A stretch of DNA of 64,000 nt from Zeugodacus cucurbitae (Eukaryota > Arthropoda > Insecta > Diptera > Tephritidae). The stretch is taken from the NCBI RefSeq assembly GCF_028554725.1, contig NC_071668.1, forward strand, positions 18,827,501-18,891,500. Reading direction: 5' to 3'. Made by a program: the position numbers and the translations under genes. Below the pieces are notes generated by a model. It searched no databases. It was not told where the DNA came from and saw nothing but the letters and a program-made list of their open reading frames with translations. This document shows positions 51,012 through 60,359 of the stretch, in pieces; within the stretch, counting starts at the first letter, position 1; every line of letters begins with the position of its first letter.

Positions 51012-51776
51012 GTGAGTAACAAATATGCATACAGATGTATGTACACATTTTTATTAATTTGTAGTACTTTTACATAATTTTCTTATATTATATACATATA
51101 CAATTAAGGGGTTAGGTGGGTTACAGAGTTTGAAGAAAATGGTATTTTTAACATTTTTTTAATAAATTTTATTTATATATTTAATTGATACCGTTGGTAC
51201 TTTACCTTTCTTGACATCTCTTGAGAATGATCATCCAAAACCAAAAAACTAAAAATATTTCGGTAGTACAAACATGAAAAAAAATCTCGTTATTGAACGA
51301 AGGAAAAGAAAATATTAAATTTTGAAATTTCGTCAGTCTTTTAACTATAAACACATACGAGAAATCACCTACCTAAAAAATATAGTTTTAAGGTAAACTC
51401 GTTTAAAATTTTAAATTAAAATTGACGTGGTCTGATGGGCGCGGAAATTCCGAAGGGTCAGATAGACCGATTTGAAACTTTTGGACATTTTAAGCACATA
51501 TTCAAATCCTATCCATTAATTTGGCGGTCTCTTCTATCAGCCCAAGAATTATAGAAGAAAAGATTACGACAGAGATTTACTGTTACTTTTTTGTGTTTTC
51601 GTTTCCTAATACCCCAAATAATACCGTTAAATTTGATGTTTTAAACAAAGTTGCATTGTATACATGACATCAGATCCCAATATATGAACACAATCTAATT
51701 TAGGATCATAGGATTTTTATCATATATATTTCTTCTCACAAGAATTTTAATAGCATACTAGCATAAGGGGTTAGGT
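51012..51776. other. gene-free stretch with a solo GGGGTTAGG end
   Basis: GGGGTTAGGTGGGTTACAGA at 51,108 resembles the left terminus of the element at 51,777, but no matching right end was found. It may be an older partial copy. No exon was supported. Confidence 0.4.
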
Positions 51777-52178
51777 ATAGTCAGGATTTTCAAAAAATCA
51801 ATTTTTTTTTCATTTTTGTGAAGTGTAATATTTTAAAATTCTTCACTGAAAATTTTAAGTTGATCTGATAATTACTTTTCGAGTTATTCGACAAATAAGC
51901 ATGCACAAGACCAATCAATTGTCGATTTTTCCCGAAAATATAGAACAAAATTTCCTGAGGCCGCCATTTTGTTAATTTTTAATGAATCTCCACCTTTTTT
52001 TTGGAACTGGGGCAACACAAACAGCCATAACTTTGAAAATTTTTTCAAATTTTCGTGACTTCAAGTCAAAACATTGTGTAATAATGTAATATTATTACTT
52101 TTGTTAAATAACATTATTTAATAGCAAAAAAATACTGAAAATCCTCATTTTTTCGTGTCTCAGACTAACCCTAACCCC
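51777..52178. mobile_element. MITE-like element with GGGGTTAGG ends and ATAA duplication
   Basis: The 402-bp unit starts GGGGTTAGG and ends in CCTAACCCC, an exact 9-bp inverse. It is bordered by ATAA at 51,773-51,776 and 52,179-52,182. Terminal inverted repeats plus a direct target duplication are the hallmark of a DNA transposon. No transposase is encoded. The superfamily is unclear: a 4-bp duplication is unlike the TA of Tc1/mariner. Confidence 0.6.
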
Positions 52179-52182
52179 ATAA

Positions 52183-53350
52183 TCGAACTTTGTTATTAAC
52201 TTACTAGGGTCTTTCACATGTTTATCTGTATCTATTTTAAGATACACTTTAATCTTAATTTTAATAGATTCCCATAATAATACTTCTTAAAGGCTTTACA
52301 AACTAAACCTATACTATTGTTCTATCTTTAAAAATCTTTAAATAAACAATATAAATATATATTTTTTTTATTATATTGTATTTCATTATCACTTCTAATC
52401 TTTCACAAACCCCATAAGTGTTATTCAGCACATGTCTGCTGTCACCATTTTATTTATACACTTACTTTGCCAAGAATAGAGCTGACAGAGATGAAAGATA
52501 ATTCAAAATTTGTCATTTGACATTAGCCGTTCGTTATCTGCCGAACGCGATCGTCGATTTGTCAACTAACTGTCAATTTTGTACATATAAATGTACATAT
52601 ATACATGAAAAGCCTTTGGAAGTGGCTACTCAGATAATGAGTCTAAACTTCAATAATTTATTGTATATACATTCAATAAAAATACAGTTGATATTGTGTG
52701 GATTATTATTTATTTATACACTTTCGTGAAAGAATGGCATGAATGAGATATGACATTTCTTTCAAGTGTTTGGATAAGATAATAAAATTTTTAAATTGCC
52801 ACTTCCTTCGAAATAATTATGCTGAAACGTGTTGAGAGTGTATTATGTTGTATTGATAATAATAAAACATATGTTTTATGTCAATAAACATTGATTTGAT
52901 TATTCTAGAAACTTATCTTCATTATTGGAATCTCTGTATATATAATTTTATTGATAAGTCTGTGTATATAAGACTCTTTGACGATATTTAAGATTTCAAT
53001 TGCTTAATTACAAATATGTTAAGGAAACAATGAAGCAAAGCCCCACTCTAAATTTTGGGAGATTAACACTACAGATAAGATAAGATACAGATAAATTACA
53101 GATAAGATAAGATAAAATCTAATGGTTTCTCTAACTTTGCTTCTCATAACCTTAGGGCTTCTGAACGATGCAGGGTATTTTTTACCAAACACGTTTCTAT
53201 AATTTTGAACTACTCGGTACTTATGAATCTAAGAGCTTGACTTAGCTTTTTTATAACACAAGATCTCTAGTATCGCTTGAAGCCCAGATTTTTTTCCTAA
53301 ATAAGAGTAATATTATGTGTTAGAACTAATTTAGTCCCGGTCCCGAAGCT
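52183..53350. other. gene-free stretch with GATAAGATAA local repeats
   Basis: Around 53,070-53,120 the motif AGATAAGATA recurs several times, a small local duplication. GATAA is also the GATA factor core. No exon was supported. Confidence 0.4.
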
Positions 53351-53352
53351 AA

Positions 53353-53487
53353 TAGCGTTTTCACACAGAGGCAAGCCAATTAAAAATTAATGTAGATTTT
53401 TATTTTGTATGGTAAATCGATTTTAATTACCGTTTTAATCGAGCAGAGGCCGGTTAATTGATCAATTAGCTTCTGTGTGAAAAGCCT
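53353..53487. mobile_element. short MITE with inverted ends
   Basis: The left end, TTTTCACACAGAGGC, and the right end, GCTTCTGTGTGAAAA, are near-perfect inverses (one mismatch) about 105 bp apart. The interior, with TTTTATTTTGTATGGTAAAT and CGTTTTAATCGA, recurs at about 3,311-3,408. Repetition at a distant site with inverted ends supports a mobile unit of about 135 bp. Target-site duplications could not be confirmed. Confidence 0.6.
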
Positions 53488-54493
53488 TTAAGCTTATGTT
53501 ATGATCTTTTTGCGTAATTTTGACTTTTGGAAACCTGGCCTTTGACCATTTTATTAAAAATAAATACATTTGAGATGTTACACACGAGAACCTGTCTCAC
53601 TAAGCTTACTCGATGATCAATATATAAAAAAATTACAATAACAAATAACAGTCCCACTTAATTACACCAAAAGAGGAGCTCACAAAGACATGCTCCTTTC
53701 AGTATTTGCTTTAATGCGCCCCAGTTTGTCTCAAATTGTCGCACAGTAAATAAGGGTACAAATCCTACTGTCTGCTTTCTTTGTTTTACTGCCATATATG
53801 TAGTAAATTCGAAGAATTCTTTCACCATATCAGTGCATTGATGGCTTTCATCACATTATCACCGTTATTTGTACGCTTGTATATTTAGTGAGCTATCGAT
53901 TTCTAATTTAGCCTGTAAATAGTCGTTAATGACTTAAGATAGTATATATGTACTATATATGTGGGTACATAAGTGCAGACTTATTCAAGAATTTGCTGTA
54001 GACATTGATTAAAATCTTCTCGGCTTATTGAGCTCGTTTTGTCAATCAGCTTGAAACCATTGGAGCGTAAAGATCAATGTGTGTAGCTAAGTAATTTGTG
54101 TCTTCTCTATGTGACTCTCTAATAATTAGCAAAAGTATGAGTGGAATGGAGTGCACTGAATGCAAAAAAAAAATCATGTGAGACAGAATGAAATGGAAAA
54201 GAAATGTAATTATTTTCTGTATTGAAATGAATCGTGACCTCAAGAGGTTGGGAAATTATAATTGAAACTTCAATTATTTGGTTGGAAGAGGCTACAATGA
54301 TTCTGTGTAATACTAACTGGAATTTTTTCGGATTTCTTCTCTAGGTCAATTGTCCCTAAATCTAAATAAATTCTAACCATTTAGCGCTGAAATACTTGTA
54401 ATCCCAGTAGTGATCCCACAAAGTTCAAAACTTTTCCAGAAATTCGCAACAACTTTACTACTCCTCCGTTCATGACTTTTGAACCAGTAATTC
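53488..54493. other. gene-free stretch before the RTE insertion
   Basis: AT-rich, with no exon recognised. The true 5' edge of the RTE insertion lies somewhere near 54,380-54,494 and is uncertain. Confidence 0.45.
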
Positions 54494-56912
54494 GCTGGGG
54501 CCCGAAATATGGTTGTCTGTAGTACCAGATTCCAGCATAAAAAAATTCATCAAGCAACGTGGCTGTCCCCTGATCGAAACACGCGCAATCAAATCGATCA
54601 CGTTGTGATAGACGGAAGACATGTCTCCAGTGTTTTAGACGTGCGTACGCTCCGAGGACCAAACATTGACTCGAACCATTATCTAGTAGCAGCAAAGATA
54701 CGCACTCGCCTCTGTGCAGCAAAGAACGCCCGTCAACAAACACAAGGAAGGTTCAACGTCGAAAAGCTGCAATCACAACCGACAGCCGAACGATTTTCTA
54801 CTCGACTTGCACTCCTGCTCTCTGAGAGCACTCATCAGCATCTCGATATAAGGGAGCTGTGGAACGGCATCTCAAACTCATTGCATACCGCTGCAGCCGA
54901 AACAATTGGTCTCCGGCAACGCCAAAAAACCAGTTGGTACGATGAGAATTGTCGTTCCGCAGTGGAGAGAAAACAGACTGCCTACCTCGCAACGTTGCGA
55001 TCGACCACAACACGTTCGGGGTGGGATAGATATCGAGAACTGAAGAGGGAAGCGAGACGCATTTGCAGACGTAAAAAGAAAGAGGCCGAAATGCGTGAGT
55101 ATGAAAAGCTTGAAAAGCTGGCCGACATGGGTAACGCTCGAAAATTTTATGAAAAGATGAGGCGATTAACGGAAGGTTTCAAGACCGGAGCATTATCATG
55201 TAGGGACCGAGAAGGTAATCTGATAACGGATGTCCAGAGCACACTGGGATTATGGAGGGAACACTTCTCCGACCTGCTCAATGGCAGTGAAAGTACAACA
55301 CCAGGAGATGGCGAACCCGATTCCCCAATCGATGACGATGGAATAGATGTTCCATTACCCGACCATGAAGAAATTCGAATAGCAATTACCCGCTTGAAGA
55401 ACAACAAAGCGGCGGGGGCCGATGGATTACCGGCCGAGCTATTCAAATACGGCGGCGAAGAACTGATAAGGTGCATGCATCAGCTTCTTTGTAGAATATG
55501 GTCGGAAGAAAGCATGCCTGACGATTGGAATCTTAGTGTGCTCTGCCCAATCCATAAGAAGGGAGACCCCACAATCTGCGCCAACTACCGTGGTATAAGT
55601 CTCCTCAATATCGCATATAAGGTTTTGTCGAGCGTATTGTGTGAAAGACTAAAGCCCACCGTCAACGAACTGATTGGACCTTATCAGTGTGGCTTTAGAC
55701 CTGGAAAATCCACAATGGACCAGATATTCACCATGCGCCAAATCTTGGAAAAGACCCGAGAGAGAAGAATCGATACTCACCATCTTTTTATCGATTTTAA
55801 AGCTGCCTTCGATAGCACGAAAAGGAGCTGCCTTTATGCCGCGATGTCTGAATTTGGTATCCCTGCAAAACTAATACGGCTATGTAAGCTGACGTTGAGC
55901 AACACCAAAAGCTCCGTCAGGATCGGGAAGGACCTCTCCGAGCCGTTCGATACCAAACGAGGCTTCAGACAGGGTGACTCACTATCGTGCGACTTCTTCA
56001 ATCTATTGCTGGAAAAAATAATACGAGCTGCGGAACTAAATAGAGAGGGTACAATCTTCTACAAGAGTGTACAGCTCCTGGCGTATGCCGATGATATTGA
56101 TATCATCGGAAGCAACAACCGCGCCGTTTGTTCTGCGTTTTCCAGACTAGATAAAGAAGCCAAGCGTATGGGTCTGGTGGTGAATGAGGACAAGACGAAA
56201 TATCTCCTGTCATCAAACAAACAGTCAGCGCACTCGCGTCTTGGCTCCCACGTCACTGTTGACAGTCATAACTTTGAAGTTGTAGATAATTTCGTTTATC
56301 TGGGAACCAGCATTAACAACACCAACAATGTCAGCCTTGTAATCCAACGCAGAATCACTATTGCCAACAGGTGCTACTTTGGACTGAGTAGGCAATTGAA
56401 AAGTAAAGTCCTCTCTCGACGAACCAAAATCAAACTCTATAAGTCGCTCATTATTCCCGTCCTGATGTATGGCGCTGAAGCGTGGACGATGACAACATCC
56501 GATGAGACGACTCTTGGGGTTTTCGAGAGAAAGGTTTTGCGCAAGATTTATGGTCCTCTAAACATTGGCAACGGCGAATACCGCAGACGATGGAACGATG
56601 AGCTGTACGATTTATACGACGACATTGACATAGTTCAGCGAATAAAAAGACAGCGGCTACGCTGGCTAGGTCATGTTGTACGGATGGAAGAAAACACTCC
56701 AGCTCTGAAAGTATTCGATGCAGTACCCGCTGGAGGAAGCCGCGGAAGAGGACGACCTCCACTCCGGTGGAAAGACCAAGTGCAAAGTGACCTGGCTTCA
56801 CTTGGTGTTTCCAGTTGGCGCCAAAAAGCAAAAAGGAGGAATGAGTGGCGCGCTCTGGTGGATTCGGCTATAATCGCTTAAAGCGGTTCCTACGCCAAAT
56901 ATATATATATAT
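54494..56912 (+). mobile_element. RTE-type LINE, 5'-truncated, with AT-repeat tail
   Basis: It contains the ORF at 54,509-56,881 and then a very short 3' UTR, GCGGTTCCTACGCC, running into an AT dinucleotide tail (about 56,899-56,912). A short 3' UTR ending in a simple repeat and an endonuclease-RT ORF without RNase H fit the RTE clade. The first part of the endonuclease is missing, so the insertion is truncated. A stop codon sits in frame at 54,488. A second copy at 57,391-58,058 lies tail-to-tail on the other strand. Confidence 0.85.
54509..56881 (+). CDS. RTE-like endonuclease-end plus reverse transcriptase, 790 residues open
   Basis: This is the polyprotein of the LINE, which copies its own RNA at the target nick. 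The beginning, NQIDHVVIDGRHVSSVLDVR then SNHYLVAAKIRTRL, is the C-terminal end of an AP-type endonuclease domain. The catalytic residues upstream are absent. RT motifs follow: CPIHKKGDPTICANYRGISL, FIDFKAAFDS (Asp at about 429), GFRQGDSLSCDFFNLLL and YADD (residues 526-529), with the C-terminal RLRWLGHVVRM and GRGRPPLRWKDQVQSDLAS. The full 790 residues are free of stops, which suggests recent insertion. The Met at 54,509 is an internal codon of the original protein, so this start is not the natural one. Without the endonuclease catalytic part it is unlikely to be autonomous. Confidence 0.85.
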   Translation: MVVCSTRFQHKKIHQATWLSPDRNTRNQIDHVVIDGRHVSSVLDVRTLRGPNIDSNHYLVAAKIRTRLCAAKNARQQTQGRFNVEKLQSQPTAERFSTRLALLLSESTHQHLDIRELWNGISNSLHTAAAETIGLRQRQKTSWYDENCRSAVERKQTAYLATLRSTTTRSGWDRYRELKREARRICRRKKKEAEMREYEKLEKLADMGNARKFYEKMRRLTEGFKTGALSCRDREGNLITDVQSTLGLWREHFSDLLNGSESTTPGDGEPDSPIDDDGIDVPLPDHEEIRIAITRLKNNKAAGADGLPAELFKYGGEELIRCMHQLLCRIWSEESMPDDWNLSVLCPIHKKGDPTICANYRGISLLNIAYKVLSSVLCERLKPTVNELIGPYQCGFRPGKSTMDQIFTMRQILEKTRERRIDTHHLFIDFKAAFDSTKRSCLYAAMSEFGIPAKLIRLCKLTLSNTKSSVRIGKDLSEPFDTKRGFRQGDSLSCDFFNLLLEKIIRAAELNREGTIFYKSVQLLAYADDIDIIGSNNRAVCSAFSRLDKEAKRMGLVVNEDKTKYLLSSNKQSAHSRLGSHVTVDSHNFEVVDNFVYLGTSINNTNNVSLVIQRRITIANRCYFGLSRQLKSKVLSRRTKIKLYKSLIIPVLMYGAEAWTMTTSDETTLGVFERKVLRKIYGPLNIGNGEYRRRWNDELYDLYDDIDIVQRIKRQRLRWLGHVVRMEENTPALKVFDAVPAGGSRGRGRPPLRWKDQVQSDLASLGVSSWRQKAKRRNEWRALVDSAIIA

Positions 56913-57390
56913 AATAATTGAATAAATTTCCATTTCATTTGCTAATCGAGGAAATTTCTCAACATTGACATTTACCAAGGTTGACATTTTAATTTAATTT
57001 TTTTCGCTATTTGTCTGTCTGTAAACAGTAATCTTTTGGCATTTAGCAATACAATGTAAATGTGCTAAATATTGTTGTTGTCATAAAATATTTGCATGTA
57101 AACATTTATTTATGAACATATTTGCGAATTTATGCGGACGTCTGTAAAAAATTCGTGAGAATCTTCCGCTTGGATATTTAAAAGTGTCATTTTTATTTAC
57201 GCCTTACTAACAATAACGGTGTACTTTTCTAATTAGCGCCGCTTAACAACTCAATTAGCACCCTTATTCAATAAATGACTATGCAAAATTTAATTAGAGT
57301 TTATTTTAATACTCGATTTTTAGTTGAAGTTATATCAGTAACAATATTTTTGATTAAAAAGGTAATATTGAAGGATCTGGCCGCGTTTAT
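56913..57390. other. spacer between two inverted RTE copies
   Basis: About 480 bp of AT-rich DNA with no gene recognised. It separates the AT-repeat tails of the two converging LINE copies. Confidence 0.55.
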
Positions 57391-58058
57391 TTGGTTATAT
57401 ATATATATTTGGCGTAGAAACCGCTTAAGCGATTATAGCCGAATCCACCAGAGCGCGCCACTCGTTCCTCCTTTTTGCTTTTTGGCGCCAACTGGAAACA
57501 CCAAGTGAAGCCAGGTCACTTTGCACTTGGTCTTTCCACCGGAGTGGGGGTCGTCCTCTTCCGCGGCTTCCTCCAGCGGGTACTGCATCGAACACTTTCA
57601 GAGCTGGAGTGTTTTCATCCATTCGTACAACATGACCTAGCCAGCGTAGCCGCTGTCTTTTTATTCGCTGAACTATGTCAATGTCGTCGTATAAATCGTA
57701 CAGCTGATCGTTCCATCGTCTGCGGTATTCGCCGTTGCCAATGTTTTGAGGACCATAAATCTTGCGCAAAACCTTTCTCTCGAAAACCCCAAGAGTCGTC
57801 TCATCGGATATTGTCATCGTCCATGCTTCTGCGCCATACACCAGGACGGGAATAATGAGCGACTTGTAGAGTTTGATTTTTGTTCGTCGAGAGAGGACTT
57901 TACTTTGCAATTGCCTACTCAGTCCAAAGTAACACCTGTTGGCAAGAGTGATTCTGCGTTGGATTTCATGGCTGACATTGTTGGTGTTGTTAACGCTGGT
58001 TCCCAAGTAGATGAAACTACCTACTACTTCAAAGGTATGACTGTCAACAGAGACGTGG
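57391..58058 (-). mobile_element. RTE-type LINE 3' fragment, minus strand
   Basis: Same family as 54,494-56,912. It begins near HVSVDSHTFEVV and runs to the stop after VDSAIIA, with the same CGCCAAATATAT tail. Only the last 220 or so codons survive (the open frame is 57425-58114). Most residues match the other copy; visible differences include Thr for Asn, Gln for Lys and Val for Met. The 5' breakpoint lies near 58,058, beyond which the sequence is unrelated. Confidence 0.85.
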
Positions 58059-58611
58059 TTATTATTGGTATATGGCCTGATGTTGGTTCGGAAATTGATG
58101 GTTTTATAAACCATAACACGGTAGGACGGTAAACGTTGTAGTCCTGCATTCCATCAGAATCGATTATCAGGCTTTTGACAACTTGTACTTTTTGCTGAAT
58201 AATTTTGCCGACTCTAAGGGTCTTCTCCGGACATTGTTTTAAGGATTTGACGACCTTTGTCCTATAGATTTTAAAGTCCACCTTGTTTGTGACTGTCTTA
58301 AATGAATGTCTCGAAAAAATGTCTGATCCATCCGATTGGTTTCCCATATTTTCCTCTTTTCTCCAAGTATGTAGTTCAGTTATACCTATAGTGATTGGTT
58401 AAAATATATATCTCCGGAACACTTAGCTCCTGAAAGTAGTAAATTGATTGTCCCTTTTTCTTTTTTGTTTTTGAACTTTATTGTTTCTCGTCATTCCTGT
58501 TCCATTTGGTCCACATATTCTTCTCTTAAAAAAATTACTTTGTGCTGATGTTAAAATATTTCTAAACAATTTATTTACTATCCGATTAAAGTCTTCTTCT
58601 TCTTGACTGGT
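58059..58611. other. gene-free stretch between LINE copies
   Basis: A 107-residue minus frame at 58024-58347 is charged and shows no recognisable domain. It overlaps the LINE copy at one end. No other feature was seen. Confidence 0.4.
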
Positions 58612-58975
58612 GTAGACACCGCTTACGCGATTATAACCGAGTCCACAAGAGTACGCCACTGCTCCTTTTGGCAGTTTGGCGCCAAATGGTAATACCAAGC
58701 GAATTCAGGTTCTTTTCCACCTGGTCCTTCCATCGGAGTGGAAGTCTCCCTCTTCCTCGGCTAAATCGAATACTTTTGGTATTCGCCGTACCGTAAATCT
58801 ACCACAAACTCTTTTTCTCGAAAACTCCTAGTGCCGTCTGATCGGATGTTGACGTCGTCTACGCTTCTGCACCATAAAGTAGGACGGGAATGATGAGGGA
58901 CTTTTAGAGTTTTTTTTTGTTCGTCGAGAGAGGACTTTACTTTTCAATTGCCTACTCAGTCCATATTAGCACCGT
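58612..58975 (-). mobile_element. third RTE relic, 3' part
   Basis: Nucleotide matches to the RTE 3' end run, on the plus strand, from ACACCGCTTACGCGATTATA to TTCAATTGCCTACTCAGTCC. They include the segments corresponding to the GRGRPP-to-stop and RRTKIKLYKS regions. Internal deletions and frameshifts make it older and more decayed than the other two copies. Confidence 0.7.
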
Positions 58976-60034
58976 TTGGTGCTTAAATTAATATCTGTTG
59001 ATAACATTAATGGAAGTATTCGGACACTGAATACTACATGAAAAGTCATTGATTTTAACGAAAGATCGATCATCAAATAGAAAATATCTATCCATAACCT
59101 TAAATATAATACTGCCATGACATTTCAATCAATTGTTCTCAAGTTATTGGTTTGAGACCAGCCACTCGGTGTAATTATTGTTACATGGGAATGGGTGAAA
59201 TTATTGTTGATGCAAACCAATGGTTTGATACGTATCTCGTATGCTCCGGCTCAATAATCTTTTGATACGGTCCTTAAATTGAAGGAATTCTGATGTGAAC
59301 TCATTTTCAAATGACTAGGCTACGATGGGAAAAATTATGTTCTAAGAATCTCGAGTCTTCACACCTTCGAACCGGTATCGAAATATTGAAGGGTTGTTAC
59401 TATAAATTCTTTACTCTAGATGAAGATTTTGTAGAAGCATAAAGTCATATTGTAATTCCACAAAATGTTCTCTCATTGTTAGGTCAAAGGCCTTCCCGGC
59501 ATGTAATACATGAGTTCGGCAGATTACTAAATATTAGTAAAATACTATTTATTCATTTATAGAACAATTGAACGAGAATATAGAGAATCGCACCAGGAAT
59601 ATTGTGACTACATATATGATTTGGGGAGTGTGTTAATAACGGTAGCCGCTCGCAATTGACTCATTATCTTACCATATATGTCTATTATCAATACTAACTC
59701 AATATTTGCTAGCAATTTTGTTGAGACAAATCAATATTTACCGTTCAACTTCATACAGCAAGAATTACTGATAATGAAGCATTCGATACTTCTCTGCTGC
59801 CTCCTCCCCGTGAAATAAAGAATAAAATCAAAATATTTACATATTCTTATAGCGATTGTGTACAATTTATTTAGGTTTTTTTCTTCTTCTTTCTTCTCTT
59901 CAAATACTGTAAGATAAACTATATTTACATACATACATACATACATACGATCACATATGTATGCGCTTACATTAACATTTTGCTATTGTTATTATTCAAC
60001 TGAAATTACAACTAAATGAACATTTGTGCATTTT
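58976..60034. other. gene-free stretch downstream of the SLC26 gene
   Basis: AT-rich; an ACAT microsatellite lies at 59,927-59,948. No exon was recognised. The 3' untranslated region of the SLC26 gene probably occupies part of 60,035-60,359. Confidence 0.5.
59927..59948. repeat. (ACAT)n microsatellite
   Basis: Five and a half ACAT units are directly visible. Confidence 0.9.
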
Positions 60035-60040
60035 TTTATT
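60035..60040 (-). terminator. candidate poly(A) signal AATAAA of the SLC26 gene
   Basis: TTTATT on the plus strand is AATAAA on the minus strand, about 320 bp past the stop codon of the transporter. Plausible but unproven. Confidence 0.3.
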
Positions 60041-60359
60041 TAATATTTTTTTTTGCACACAAACATTCCAATACTCTCTGGCTAAACATTGACGATGGCA
60101 ACAACAATGGCGTACAGCTTAAATATAGATATATCCACTAGCTAATACTTAGGCACTAGCTATGACATAAATATTATACAACCATACAAGCGCGTTGCGG
60201 CATATGTGTGTGTTTGATGTGTCTCCAAGCTTTCCATTTGTCCCAATTATTATTTATATGCCTTCCTTTCTTCTTTCGATATTCCCCAGTTATCACAGAG
60301 ACCCACTTGCCGTACGCGCTTTGTGTCTTGCTCTACTTCTACTTGTTCTTCGCTTCGCT

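Noticed and set aside
56451..56831. 126-residue minus frame opposite the RTE coding region
   Set aside because: Antisense shadow of a conserved reverse transcriptase frame; the same shadow appears opposite the second copy.
58024..58347. 107-residue minus frame upstream of the second RTE copy
   Set aside because: Unrelated to RTE and shows no domain; probably chance.
59927..59948. ACAT run as a CRISPR or regulatory array
   Set aside because: Simple microsatellite with no spacers.
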